DNA of 64,000 bases, from the NCBI GenBank assembly GCA_947652735.1, contig CANTEG010000003.1:62001-126000 (forward strand). The letters run 5' to 3'. The notes beneath the pieces are model-generated. The model was not told where the DNA came from, made no database searches, and saw only the letters and a list, made by a program, of their open reading frames with translations. Positions within the stretch are counted from its first letter, which is position 1; each line of letters starts with the position of its first letter. The DNA is from an uncultured Lachnospiraceae bacterium (GTDB taxonomy: Bacteria > Bacillota > Clostridia > Lachnospirales > Lachnospiraceae). Both the position numbers and the translations under genes were made by a program. Shown here piece by piece: positions 36,093 through 46,171 of this stretch.

Positions 36093-37586
36093 ATGAGTAG
36101 AAGGAAAAGGTTTTCAATTGGGATTATTACATTGTTGTTAGCGGCATTATTTACATCCTGCGGAACAGCGAAAAAGGACGACATAGCAAGTGATTTAAAC
36201 AATATTAGTAATGCGACAAAATCAGATGCGGAACAATCAGATATACCGAATCGTCTGGAGTATGTCTTACAGGATGTTTTCGGTGATGCCAGTATAACGG
36301 TATCTGCGGATGTGGAGGCAAATGGACTGGAAAATGCTTGTGTGTATGAGGTGACGCGCAAGGAATTTAATGAGGAAACCTTGAAACAGATAGCAGATAA
36401 CTTTTTTGATGGCGATTACACTTATATAAAGCCGTATGGACATTGTTCTTTGGAGGAACTGGAGCTGGAGGAGGCATTTTATCAACAGCTTATGGACGAG
36501 CATGATAACAAAGTCTACTTACAAGCAGGAGTATATAGGAACAAGATAGCTGAGCTGTTGGATGGATACAATGAAAATGCCGCATCGTATGTGGAGCATA
36601 ACGGATTAATTTACCATAACAATCAGTGGCGTGAAGAGGACAGCTTTTGGGGTCAGGCTGAGGGACATGGGATGTTTCAGGTAACGGAAGCAGATTATTC
36701 CAGACTCAGGGGAGAACGGGATGGGAATATATACGAGTTATATTATGGAAAATATTATATACAACCACAATCGGGAATCGAATCATATTATACTGGTTAT
36801 GATACATATTCCGGTGGCCAGCATGATGAAGAGATGCTTGTTATAAAGCGTGTCGATACCCCATACGATGTAAATTGGTGTAAAGATATGGACGAAGCTG
36901 ACCAGTCAAATGCATGTGATTATGATACGGCACTAAAGCAGGCGGAGCATGTGGCTGAACAATTGGGGTTTTATGATTTGGAGCTTGCAGGTACACGACA
37001 GCTTGATATCTCGTCTATTTTGCTGCGTTCAGATGGAGATGTGGATAGGACAAGTCTGGGACTAAACGGATATGAATTTTGGTTTTGGCCTGCAACAGAT
37101 GGAAAAAATGTGTTTGACTGCCGAGGGAAGCATATGATTGCATTTGGAAGCGACCATGATGATGATTGGTTATATGAGACAGGACAACCGCTTTTTCGGG
37201 TATTGGTTGCGGATAATGGAGTACTTGAAATAGACATAGGAGATATGTATAGCATAAATGAAGGGACAAAGGCAGAACTGATGCCCTTTGAACAAGTAGA
37301 CAAACGGGCACAGGATTACATGAGTAGTGATATTCTGTTTTGCGATATTGAGGTGTCAAGTATCAAATTGGGGTATCTTTATATTTCTTATGATGGAATC
37401 CGATATTCCCTTATACCTGTATGGGAATACGATATCATTGATAGTTTGCATAAAGGAGAAGCGATATATATAAATGCATTGGACGGAGAAAGAATAAGAC
37501 CGGGAACCGAAAAGCAGGTGGATGGATACCATGTGGCAATTCTTGACTTTTATCGCGAGACTCAGGGTTTATACAATATGGATTAA
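36093..37586 (+). CDS. Lipoprotein, tandem paralogue 3
   Basis: A 497-residue lipoprotein with lipobox LFTSC (Cys near 25) and tag GTAKKDDIASDL. The preceding in-frame TTG at 36090 is ignored because GGAGGGATATTTG fits the ATG at 36093. It pairs closely with paralogue 4, sharing EFNEETLKQIADNFF, LNGYEFWF and KLGYLYISYDG. It is more distant from 1 and 2, which it resembles mainly at the N-terminus and in the last ~100 residues. A 120-bp stretch (36601-36720) is almost identical in DNA to paralogue 4. Function unknown. Confidence 0.83.
   Translation: MSRRKRFSIGIITLLLAALFTSCGTAKKDDIASDLNNISNATKSDAEQSDIPNRLEYVLQDVFGDASITVSADVEANGLENACVYEVTRKEFNEETLKQIADNFFDGDYTYIKPYGHCSLEELELEEAFYQQLMDEHDNKVYLQAGVYRNKIAELLDGYNENAASYVEHNGLIYHNNQWREEDSFWGQAEGHGMFQVTEADYSRLRGERDGNIYELYYGKYYIQPQSGIESYYTGYDTYSGGQHDEEMLVIKRVDTPYDVNWCKDMDEADQSNACDYDTALKQAEHVAEQLGFYDLELAGTRQLDISSILLRSDGDVDRTSLGLNGYEFWFWPATDGKNVFDCRGKHMIAFGSDHDDDWLYETGQPLFRVLVADNGVLEIDIGDMYSINEGTKAELMPFEQVDKRAQDYMSSDILFCDIEVSSIKLGYLYISYDGIRYSLIPVWEYDIIDSLHKGEAIYINALDGERIRPGTEKQVDGYHVAILDFYRETQGLYNMD
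36601..36720 (+). repeat. Near-identical tract shared with 38118-38237, copy 1
   Basis: These 120 bases within lipoprotein paralogue 3 differ from 38118-38237 in paralogue 4 by a single base as far as I can align by eye, while sequences just outside diverge noticeably. This suggests recent gene conversion or strong local constraint. Confidence 0.85.
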
Positions 37587-37612
37587 ATATTAAAAAAGGA
37601 GATAAAATTTGA

Positions 37613-39052
37613 ATGAAAAAAAGGAAAAAGGATTTTATCATGGCAGTGGTTCTTGGAGCTTTATCTCTTGCATCCTGCGGAACAGCGAAAAAGGATGATA
37701 TAGCAAGTGATTTCAATAATATTGGAAACGCGACAAAAACAGATGCGGAATACCCTGATGTTCCGAATCGTCTTGAGTATGTAGTGCAAAGTGTTTCTAG
37801 TGGTGCAGTTATAACAGTATCTGCGGATGTGGAGACAAATGGGCTGGAAAATGCTTATGTGTATGAAGTGAATCGTAAGGAATTTAATGAGGAAACCTTG
37901 AAACAGATAGCAGATAACTTTTTTGAGAGCGATTACACTTATATAAAGCCGTATGAACATTGTTCTCTTGAGGAACTGGAACTGGAGAAGACATTTTATC
38001 AACAGCTTACGGACGAGTATGGGGATGATGTTTATTTATATGCAAATCACTATAGAGAAAAAGCAGATGAACTTATTGCAGGATATAATGAAAATGCACC
38101 ATCATATATGGAACATCACGGATTAATTTACCATAACAATCAGTGGCATGAAGAGGACAGCTTTTGGGGTCAGGCTGAGGGACATGGGATGTTTCAGGTA
38201 ACGGAAGCAGATTATTCCAGACTCAGGGGAGAACGGGACGGACATATATATGAACTATATTATGAAAAATATTATACAGAAAGCAAGACATCATCATCGT
38301 CAGTGGTGAATGATTTACACAATCCCGAGCGAATGATTATAATGTGCATTGATACACCGTATTATTTAAAAGGATGTACGGATATGGACGCTTCGTTACA
38401 ATCTAATATGTATGATTATAATACGGCATTAAGTCAGGCGGAGAATGTTGTTAAAAAAATAGGATTTAAAGAGTGGGAAGTTATTGACACGCGGCAGCTT
38501 GATGTTGCAACATCTTCAGAGCGGACATATCTGGGACTGAACGGATATGAATTTTGGTTTTTGCCTGTAATGAATGGAAAGTATGTGTTTAACTGTAGGG
38601 GAAAGCATATGCTTGCATTCGGTAGCGACCATGATGCTGAATGGGTATATGGAACCGGGCAGCCTCTTGTCAGGGTATTGGTTACTGATAATGGGATTGA
38701 GGAGATAGATATATGGGGGACATATGACAACGCAAAAAACGAGGGAGAAAAGGTAGAACTTATGCCTTTTCAAAAGATAGATGAGATAGCAAAGGAATAT
38801 ATGGGTAATTATCGTGCTTCTGACAATATTGAGATTACAAGTGTGAAGCTCGGATATCTTTACATTTCATACGATGGTGTGAAATATTCACTTGTTCCTG
38901 TATGGGCGTACTGCAATGGGAATGGCAGTAAAGAGACGGTATTTGTATATATAAATGCATTAGATGGGCAATTGGTAAGCGAAGGAAAGGAAAAGATTTT
39001 TTTGGGATATCATCCTGTCGTAGGTCGATTTATAACGCAGCTTCAATGGTAA
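37613..39052 (+). CDS. Lipoprotein, tandem paralogue 4
   Basis: A 479-residue lipoprotein with lipobox LASC (Cys near 22) and tag GTAKKDDIASDF. It is the closest relative of paralogue 3, with the same SFWGQAEGHGMFQVTEADYS segment and a similar C-terminal half (CRGKHMLAFGSDHD, KLGYLYISYDGVKYSLVPVW). The start follows AAAAAAGGAGATAAAATTTGA. It is followed after 106 bp by a lipoprotein adaptor gene. Function unknown. The array could provide variant surface or substrate-binding lipoproteins for the exporter system, but this is inference. Confidence 0.83.
   Translation: MKKRKKDFIMAVVLGALSLASCGTAKKDDIASDFNNIGNATKTDAEYPDVPNRLEYVVQSVSSGAVITVSADVETNGLENAYVYEVNRKEFNEETLKQIADNFFESDYTYIKPYEHCSLEELELEKTFYQQLTDEYGDDVYLYANHYREKADELIAGYNENAPSYMEHHGLIYHNNQWHEEDSFWGQAEGHGMFQVTEADYSRLRGERDGHIYELYYEKYYTESKTSSSSVVNDLHNPERMIIMCIDTPYYLKGCTDMDASLQSNMYDYNTALSQAENVVKKIGFKEWEVIDTRQLDVATSSERTYLGLNGYEFWFLPVMNGKYVFNCRGKHMLAFGSDHDAEWVYGTGQPLVRVLVTDNGIEEIDIWGTYDNAKNEGEKVELMPFQKIDEIAKEYMGNYRASDNIEITSVKLGYLYISYDGVKYSLVPVWAYCNGNGSKETVFVYINALDGQLVSEGKEKIFLGYHPVVGRFITQLQW
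38118..38237 (+). repeat. Near-identical tract shared with 36601-36720, copy 2
   Basis: Second copy of the tract, inside lipoprotein paralogue 4. It encodes the same segment, ending near the codons for SRLRGERDG. Confidence 0.85.
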
Positions 39053-39158
39053 TTCAGGAAATAAAAACAGGAAGGGATGATATGCCTGCTGATTTGGAAC
39101 ATACGGGAGTTTTTAAAATGGTTTGGTATATAAATCAAACGAAAGGATGGGGCTTATT

Positions 39159-40172
39159 ATGAGAAAGTATCCGAAAATGATATGTATGACAGCTATAATG
39201 GCGGCAATGCTGGCACTTAGCGGATGTGGAAAAAAAGAACAGAATAAAAAAGAACAGGTATCGGTTGAGGAGTACCAGCAGGTTACCTATGACACGGAGC
39301 TGGTTGTGCGGGGGAACATTGAACCTACCCTTGAACTCAAATTAAAAGCAAATGACTATGAGAAAAAAATTTACTACCCTGCCCTCAATGAGATGGAAGT
39401 ACAGTCGGTAAATGTATCAGTCGGTGATACCGTGTCAAAAGGGACGGTCATGGTGGAATTTAAGTCGGGTGAGCTGGGAGACCAGATTGAGGAATATAGA
39501 ACGAGGGTTGCCGAGGATGAACTTCTGCTTGACCACTATAACCGTCTTGCACAAATAGATACGGCGACTGATTATTCAAATGATATCCAGGCGATTAAGG
39601 ATGACATGGAAATTGCACGGCTGTATATGAATGAGCTGGAGGCACGCCTTGAGGGGTACAACATTGTTGCGGAGGGCAACGGTGTCGTTTCGATTATATC
39701 TGAAATACTGGATTACGGAATCGTGGATGCACAGGATGGTGTCATAACAGTAAAATACGCTACAGGTGAATTTTCAACGACCACAAGTGATGATTATGAG
39801 TTCAAGCTGGGCGATGTATTTACTGCAACCTTTGGTATGGCATCACTTGATATGGAGCTGATTGATATAGAAGAAAGTGGAACGGATGCCGATGGAAACA
39901 CAATCCGAAATCTGACTTTTAAGGCACTAAGTGATGATGGTTCTGTTTCCTCGTATGACACGATGTATATGAATATTGAAAAGACAGCATTAAAGGATGT
40001 GGTTTATGTTCCAAAGGATGCAGTGATGGAGATTGATGAGAAATTTTATGTCTATGTCATGGATGACAGAAATATGAGACATGGGGTTGAGGTTACGGTA
40101 GGTGACACGGCAGGAGGATATACGGTTATTAAAAAGGGCTTGTCGGAGGGAGATAAGGTGGTGATTGATTGA
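39159..40172 (+). CDS. Lipoprotein membrane-fusion (HlyD/RND-type) adaptor
   Basis: A 337-residue adaptor with lipobox ALSGC (Cys near 22). It has the membrane-fusion protein layout: a lipoyl-like half motif VQSVNVSVGDTVSKGTVMVE near residue 80, a short coiled-coil hairpin, the second lipoyl half (AEGNGVVSIISEILDYG), a barrel, and the C-terminal VVYVPKDAV followed by VTVGDTAGGYTVIKKGLSEG. In a monoderm cell it would bridge the permease and the cell wall. The ATG at 39159 follows AAAGGATGGGG; the longer frame from 39123 has no signal peptide. The stop overlaps the next start. Confidence 0.88.
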   Translation: MRKYPKMICMTAIMAAMLALSGCGKKEQNKKEQVSVEEYQQVTYDTELVVRGNIEPTLELKLKANDYEKKIYYPALNEMEVQSVNVSVGDTVSKGTVMVEFKSGELGDQIEEYRTRVAEDELLLDHYNRLAQIDTATDYSNDIQAIKDDMEIARLYMNELEARLEGYNIVAEGNGVVSIISEILDYGIVDAQDGVITVKYATGEFSTTTSDDYEFKLGDVFTATFGMASLDMELIDIEESGTDADGNTIRNLTFKALSDDGSVSSYDTMYMNIEKTALKDVVYVPKDAVMEIDEKFYVYVMDDRNMRHGVEVTVGDTAGGYTVIKKGLSEGDKVVID

Positions 40173-42595
40173 TGAAGAAACGTATAAGTAGATTATTGCC
40201 GATTGCATTTGCCATGATACTGTTTGTGACAGGCTGCGGGAAAACAATTCCCGAGGCACCGGAGCTGCTTTCACCAATTACGCTGGGCGATGCATACAGA
40301 TCGGCAGAGCGGGGTGATATAGGTTTATACGCGGCATATTCGGGAGTAATCACAGGAGTGATAACACCCACGGAACACTGCCATTTTTGGACGACCTCCG
40401 TTGAAATCCGCGATGTGCGTGTCAGTGTAGGAGATGATGTCAAGGAGGGGGATGTACTTGCTGTTGCCAATATTGAGAGTGCACAAAAAAACATTGACAA
40501 CCTTAAGGCACAGCTTGCCAATATGGCAAGCGGACATGAGACAAGTGAGGCGGTATACAGACTGACAAGACAAAATCTTGAATTGGAGAAGCGGGCATTT
40601 GACGAGGCAGGAGATGCTGTTTCATCTGCCGCAAAGCTTGCAGAGATTAGTGTTTTGGATGAGAACAACCGTTATGACAATATGCTTTATAAGCACAGGG
40701 TGGATGACCTCAACAAAGAAATAACGGCACAGCAGGAGGTTATTACGGACGGAACGCTAAGAGCAAGGATTAGCGGCAAGGTCGTTTACAGTAAGGAGCT
40801 TTCCTCTAGCAGGCATGTCACATCAAATGAGAATGTGGTTGTGATTGCAGATTACAGTGACTGCTACATAGAAGTTATCAACGTTGATTCCCTTGGACTG
40901 AACATGGGTATGGCAGATTTCGACCCGTCAAAATGGATAAGCTTTTACACGGTAGAGGATGGAAAGAAAAAGTATTTAGAGGAATATCCGTACACGAAAA
41001 ATGAAAAACTTGTGGCGGAAAGTAAGCGTAATTATCCGCCGTCAAGGTTTCGGTATGCAGATGGCACAAAGGTGACAGAGGTAGGACAGTCAATACCTAT
41101 CATTGCAATAAGGAATGGCAAGGAGGATGTTATCCGCATCGGTAAGGATTCACTTTTTGAGGATAGCGATGGAGACTATGTATATGTAAAACAGGGAGAA
41201 GAAAGAGAAAAACGGTATGTACAGCTTGGAACGCAGGACAAGTGCTATTACGAGGTTATCAGCGGTCTTGATGAGGGTGAGATGGTTTACTATCTGACAG
41301 AGGATGTTCTGCCTGTCCAATATGAGGAATATGTTGCAGGGGTAAGCGATTATGTGTCCGTGCAGAGTCTGAAAAATTACAGCATAAAGGATTACAGTAC
41401 CCATTCGTATTACTCGGAATATGAGGGACAGCTTGTGACAATGAATTTCAGCACGGGAACGCAGGTAAAAGAGGGCGACCTTATCTGTGTCATAAAAACA
41501 GACAAAGGGGGAGCCATGCTGACGGAGCTTTCCCATTCCATAGAAAGCTTTAAAAAGCAGCACACTGCAACTATGGAGGGCTTTGATGCACAGATAAAGG
41601 AGTTGGATAACCAGATATCCATATTGGAAAATCCGCCGATTGTCGAAGAAAAGCCTGCTAAGAAGGACCCACAGACTGCAACGGACGGCAATGCGGAAAA
41701 AGCAACGGATTCTGATGCGGGAGCGGAGGAAAAGAAAAATCCTTATGAGCTTGAAATACTTAAAAATAACCGCCAGATAGTTGAATACCAGCGCAAATCA
41801 GAGATTGCAAACTATGAGTACCAGCTTGCCCAGATGCAGGAGCAATACAATAGTGCAACAAAGGGGAATGACGGAACGGGCAATATCTCAATCTATGCAG
41901 AAACGGCAGGAAAGATATCCAATGTTTACATTTCTGAGGGAAAAAATGTTACTGTCGGTCAGGAGCTGTTTGGCATACAGACCCCTGCAAGTCCGTGTAC
42001 CAGCATTTCAGCAGAAATGAGGATTGGACAAAAGGCAACCATTACAAGCGAGGATGGTTCTGATGTGTACTATGGTGAGGCAATGAATATCGGGGTATTA
42101 ACGAACAGGTATTATCTTACAACGGTAAATAATAAAGTTTATATCACGCAGTGTAATCCGGGAAATGATGAGGGTAAGGCATACATCAAAATGGAGGATG
42201 AATCATTTTATAAGCTGGAAAATGCAAAGGTGAAAATTGAGTATACGGCAAGATATATACCAAATTCTATTGTTATAGAGAGAGACAGACTTGTTTTCAC
42301 GGAAAATGATGTACAAACAAATGAGCAAAGGCTTTATGTGTGGAAACTGGTGGATGGAATGCCTGTGAAGACATATATAGCAGTAGCAAATACGGAATTG
42401 AGTAATTCACAGCTTTGTATTATTGAGGGAATATCAGAGGGGGATATCCTTATCAGGGAAATAACAAGCAAGGAAGCACAGGAAAAGGAAGCGTCAAAGG
42501 CTTCAGAGGAAGCAACGGAAGAAAAAACAGAAGCGTTACCGAAAGAAGCTTCGGGGGAAGCCTCTAAGAAGGAATCTGAGGAGATGGAGGAGTAG
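40172..42595 (+). CDS. Double-length lipoprotein adaptor (two fused HlyD-like modules)
   Basis: An 807-residue lipoprotein (lipobox FVTGC, Cys near 22). It appears to hold two adaptor modules in tandem. Module 1 (about 50-380) runs from VRVSVGDDVKEGDVLAVANI through a coiled coil to a C-terminal domain YVQLGTQ with EVISGLDEGEMV. Module 2 (about 390-770) has GTQVKEGDLICVIKTD, a coiled coil with a Thr/Ala/Glu-rich insert near 500, ISNVYISEGKNVTVGQELFG, and a matching end, IIEGISEGDILIREI. A Glu/Ala/Ser-rich tail closes it. Normal adaptors carry one module. The ATG overlaps the preceding TGA (TGATG), and the permease starts 2 bp after its stop. A role in the exporter complex is inferred. Confidence 0.82.
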   Translation: MKKRISRLLPIAFAMILFVTGCGKTIPEAPELLSPITLGDAYRSAERGDIGLYAAYSGVITGVITPTEHCHFWTTSVEIRDVRVSVGDDVKEGDVLAVANIESAQKNIDNLKAQLANMASGHETSEAVYRLTRQNLELEKRAFDEAGDAVSSAAKLAEISVLDENNRYDNMLYKHRVDDLNKEITAQQEVITDGTLRARISGKVVYSKELSSSRHVTSNENVVVIADYSDCYIEVINVDSLGLNMGMADFDPSKWISFYTVEDGKKKYLEEYPYTKNEKLVAESKRNYPPSRFRYADGTKVTEVGQSIPIIAIRNGKEDVIRIGKDSLFEDSDGDYVYVKQGEEREKRYVQLGTQDKCYYEVISGLDEGEMVYYLTEDVLPVQYEEYVAGVSDYVSVQSLKNYSIKDYSTHSYYSEYEGQLVTMNFSTGTQVKEGDLICVIKTDKGGAMLTELSHSIESFKKQHTATMEGFDAQIKELDNQISILENPPIVEEKPAKKDPQTATDGNAEKATDSDAGAEEKKNPYELEILKNNRQIVEYQRKSEIANYEYQLAQMQEQYNSATKGNDGTGNISIYAETAGKISNVYISEGKNVTVGQELFGIQTPASPCTSISAEMRIGQKATITSEDGSDVYYGEAMNIGVLTNRYYLTTVNNKVYITQCNPGNDEGKAYIKMEDESFYKLENAKVKIEYTARYIPNSIVIERDRLVFTENDVQTNEQRLYVWKLVDGMPVKTYIAVANTELSNSQLCIIEGISEGDILIREITSKEAQEKEASKASEEATEEKTEALPKEASGEASKKESEEMEE

Positions 42596-42597
42596 CT

Positions 42598-45465
42598 ATG
42601 TTGACAAAAATATTGCAAAAAATAAAAAATAAAATGTGGCTCACTACCTGCCTTACGCTCGGTATGACATTACTTGTGGCAGTATTTGCCTGCCAGCCTA
42701 TGTTTAAAAAGGGTGCGCTAAATATGCTGATTCGTTCTAACTTTGATAAATATGCCCTCAGTGAGAATGAGTATCCTGCCGTTATCGGCAGGGTAGCGGA
42801 AAATGATGCAGGACCGTCAGGGCTTGCAGACATACTTGCCGAGATTGACGGCTATGAGAAAACCTGGTCTAAGTATTTGGGGAAAGTAGGCTGGGAAAAT
42901 ACACAAACAAGGGTTAAGTTAAACAGAAATTCAGCTTCGGGTATGTACGGCAGCAAGGGCAATTACATATCATTAAGCTATATGCCGAATGTTGGTTCCC
43001 ATATTACCCTTTTGGATGGTAAGTTTTATGACAGTGAGTATGACAGTGCAAGTGAGGCATCAGGGAATTATGAACCGGCAATGGAGCTTGTGGACGAGGC
43101 GGTTGCAGATGGCTGTTATCCGTGTATCATGTCCCAAAAGGCGATGGATGAGTGTGGCTTTGTGGTAGGTGAAACAGTCAGCTTCAATATGTGGGAAAAC
43201 AGCAAGGGAGAGCCCTTAAGGCTGATTGTTGCAGGTATATTCAAGGAAAGCGATGCAAATGATACCTATTGGTACATACAGCCGACAGAGCTTGAAGCCG
43301 AGGTGTTGATATCAAGGGAAAGCATGGAGAAGATTCTTGCAGAGTACCCGTGTGACAGCATGCTGTACAGTCATTATGTCTTACTGGATTACGAGGATAT
43401 AAACAGCAGCAATGTTGAGGACCTCAAATATTATATGGAACAGTTTTCTGCACTGGATGCAAATTTCGTAGTGTCATTTTTACCGCTGCTGGATGATTAC
43501 TTTGCAGATAAGAAGACGATTGATGTTTTGCTTTGGGTATTACAGCTTCCGATATTGGGTATGGTGCTTGCCTTTATCTATATGGTATCATCCCAGATAG
43601 CGGAAAGTGAAAAAAATGAAATTGCAATGCAGCGAAGCAGGGGATTAAGCAGATTTCAGATAATCGCCTCCTATGGGGCGGAATGCGGAATTCTTGCCAT
43701 ATTCGGACTTTTGCTTGGCGTGCCGCTTGGATATGCACTTTGTAAGCTGTGTGCCATGACGACAGACTTTTTAACCTTTGATGGGACTGCAATGTATTTG
43801 TATCACTTTACACCAGCCATGCTTGCTTACGGTGCAGTCGCCACAATAATCGGAACAATCTTTATCATTATGCCTGTTATATCATATTCTAAAGTGACAA
43901 TCGTGCAGCACAAGAATATGAACATCATGAGAAAGAAACCTGTGTGGGAGCGTTTCTTTGTAGATATTATATTGCTTGGGGTTGCACTTTATCTGTTGAG
44001 GAATTTCAACCTGCAAGAGGAAAATATCCGCATGGATGTAATTGTGGGAAATAAAATGGACCCGATTATATTCCTTGACTCGACATTATTTATCATAGGC
44101 TTTGGCCTGCTGGCACTCAGACTGTCACATTACCTTGTAAGGATGGTCTACCGAATTGGCAAAAACAAGTGGCGTCCTGCAATGTATGCATCATTTTTGC
44201 AGATAACAAGGAACTACGGAAAGCAGGGCTTTATCTCAGTATTTATGATACTTACGGTTGCAATGGGACTGTTTAATGCAAATACGGCAAGGACAATAAA
44301 CCAGAACCATGAAGAACGTCTTGTGTACGAGCGTGGTGCTGATGCAGTCATAACAGAGCAATGGGCAATGAATATATTTAAACGGGCGGATAACCAAATG
44401 GATTACAAGTATGAGGAGCCTGATTATGAGCGGTTTGAAGCGTTAAAACAAGACCCAAGGGTGGAAAATGTTACAAAGGTTCTTATACTTGACGAAACAC
44501 TTATGTCAAAGGGAAGTAAGAGCGGAACACTGACTCTTATGGGTATAAGCAGTAAGGAGTTTGGTGAAACGGCATATTTTAAGGATGAGCTTAACAAGGA
44601 TGTACATTGGTATACTTACTTGAATGAGCTGGCAAAAAATCCAAACGGCGTTATTATTTCCTCTAACCTTGCAGAAGAATACGAGCTGGAGGTCGGATAT
44701 GGCATCACAATAACCCGAATGGGGGATACGGTACAGTTTAAAGACCTGCAAAGAGGTGTAATGACGGGTACAGTGTGCGGGATTGTTGATGACTGGCCGG
44801 GATATGACCGTTACTACTATGAGGATGGGGAACAGAAAGAAAACTATTTTATGATAGCAAATTACTCACGGGTCGTAAATGAATTTCAGGTGGCACCATA
44901 TGAGGTATGGGTGAAGCTTGCAGACGGTGTGGACAGTGAGACATTTGCAGGACTTATGGACGAAAAAGGCATCGTTCCAAAGGACTTACATTTCCTGAAT
45001 GATGAACTTACGGAAATGAAACAGCAGCCAATGATACAGATTACAAACGGTATGTTTACCTTAAGCTTTATCATTGCACTTGTGCTTTGTGCACTTGGCT
45101 TCCTCATATACTGGATATCATCCATAAGACAGAGAGAGCTTTTGTTCGGTGTATACCGTGCTATGGGACTTCCTGTAAAGGAGCTGAATGCAATGCTGAC
45201 AAACGAGCATATATTCTCGACATTTTTATCGGTCATTGCAGGCGGTGTTGTGGGAATGGCATCAACCTTCCTGTTTGTAAAGCTGTTTGGAATCGTGTAC
45301 CTGCCTGAAAAACACAATCTGGATATTTATATCTATTTCAACATGGGAGATATCATAAAGCTGGCAACCGTTATTGTCATTATGATTGTGGTGTGCATGC
45401 TGGTACTTAGAAGGCTGATAAAGTCAATGAACATTACACAGGCACTTAAGCTTGGTGAAGAATAG
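42598..45465 (+). CDS. Long FtsX-type ABC permease
   Basis: A 955-residue permease with about ten membrane helices and two large extracytoplasmic domains. One follows the first helix (about 12-32); the other lies between about 570 and 815. Helix clusters are near 308-430, 455-565 and 815-945. The FtsX signatures occur twice, SEKNEIAMQRSRGLSRFQI near 338 and IRQRELLFGVYRAMGLPVKE near 842, so it is a fused dimer of FtsX units. It is followed by two ATPases, which could form an asymmetric pair on this permease. The ribosome site is GATGGAGGAG. The substrate is unknown; adaptors upstream point to export. Confidence 0.92.
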   Translation: MLTKILQKIKNKMWLTTCLTLGMTLLVAVFACQPMFKKGALNMLIRSNFDKYALSENEYPAVIGRVAENDAGPSGLADILAEIDGYEKTWSKYLGKVGWENTQTRVKLNRNSASGMYGSKGNYISLSYMPNVGSHITLLDGKFYDSEYDSASEASGNYEPAMELVDEAVADGCYPCIMSQKAMDECGFVVGETVSFNMWENSKGEPLRLIVAGIFKESDANDTYWYIQPTELEAEVLISRESMEKILAEYPCDSMLYSHYVLLDYEDINSSNVEDLKYYMEQFSALDANFVVSFLPLLDDYFADKKTIDVLLWVLQLPILGMVLAFIYMVSSQIAESEKNEIAMQRSRGLSRFQIIASYGAECGILAIFGLLLGVPLGYALCKLCAMTTDFLTFDGTAMYLYHFTPAMLAYGAVATIIGTIFIIMPVISYSKVTIVQHKNMNIMRKKPVWERFFVDIILLGVALYLLRNFNLQEENIRMDVIVGNKMDPIIFLDSTLFIIGFGLLALRLSHYLVRMVYRIGKNKWRPAMYASFLQITRNYGKQGFISVFMILTVAMGLFNANTARTINQNHEERLVYERGADAVITEQWAMNIFKRADNQMDYKYEEPDYERFEALKQDPRVENVTKVLILDETLMSKGSKSGTLTLMGISSKEFGETAYFKDELNKDVHWYTYLNELAKNPNGVIISSNLAEEYELEVGYGITITRMGDTVQFKDLQRGVMTGTVCGIVDDWPGYDRYYYEDGEQKENYFMIANYSRVVNEFQVAPYEVWVKLADGVDSETFAGLMDEKGIVPKDLHFLNDELTEMKQQPMIQITNGMFTLSFIIALVLCALGFLIYWISSIRQRELLFGVYRAMGLPVKELNAMLTNEHIFSTFLSVIAGGVVGMASTFLFVKLFGIVYLPEKHNLDIYIYFNMGDIIKLATVIVIMIVVCMLVLRRLIKSMNITQALKLGEE

Positions 45466-45474
45466 GAGGCACAT

Positions 45475-46164
45475 ATGGATAACATTATAACTGCAAGAGA
45501 TGTAAAACGGTGCTTCAGACTGGGAGACGGGCAGGATTTTTATGCTCTTAAGGGTGTGGATATCGATATCAGGAGAGGGGCGCTGACCATACTAAAGGGC
45601 AGGTCTGGTTCAGGAAAAACAACGCTGCTTAATTCACTGAGCACGCTTGATATGCCGACAGAGGGAGAAATACTGTTTGAGCAGGAAAGCTATCAGGGTA
45701 TGTCAGATGCTGACAAGGAAGCATTAAGGAGAACGGAAATCGGTTTTGTATTTCAGTCGGTGGCACTGATACCGATTATGAACGCATATGAAAATGTAGA
45801 CTTTTCCCTCAGACTGGCAGAGTGGAACGGCGATAAGGACAGCCGAATAAAAAAGGTACTTTCCCTTGTGGGAATGCATGAACGTATGCTGCACATGCCG
45901 GGACAGATGTCAGGTGGTGAGCAGCAGAGAATCGCAATCGCAAGAGCGGTTGCACATGAACCGAAGGTTATATTTGCAGATGAGCCGACAGGAGCACTTG
46001 ATACGGATATGGGACTTCGGGTGATGGGACTTTTTAAAAGCCTTATAGCCAAGGAGGGTATCACGATTGTTATGACAACCCATGACCCAAACCTTATGGA
46101 ACTTGGTGATATCATTTACGAGATGGAGGATGGTGAGCTTATTGACAGACGAGAGAATATATGA
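45475..46164 (+). CDS. ABC transporter ATP-binding protein, first of two
   Basis: A 229-residue MacB/LolD-type ATPase. Motifs are complete: Walker A GRSGSGKTT (about 42), Q-loop FVFQSVALIP, signature MSGGEQQRIAIARA, Walker B VIFADEPTGALD, switch MTTHDP. It starts 9 bp after the permease with AATAGGAGGCACAT and ends just before the second ATPase. Together with that gene it presumably provides the two nucleotide-binding domains for the single fused permease. Confidence 0.93.
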   Translation: MDNIITARDVKRCFRLGDGQDFYALKGVDIDIRRGALTILKGRSGSGKTTLLNSLSTLDMPTEGEILFEQESYQGMSDADKEALRRTEIGFVFQSVALIPIMNAYENVDFSLRLAEWNGDKDSRIKKVLSLVGMHERMLHMPGQMSGGEQQRIAIARAVAHEPKVIFADEPTGALDTDMGLRVMGLFKSLIAKEGITIVMTTHDPNLMELGDIIYEMEDGELIDRRENI

Positions 46165-46171
46165 TGAGGAA

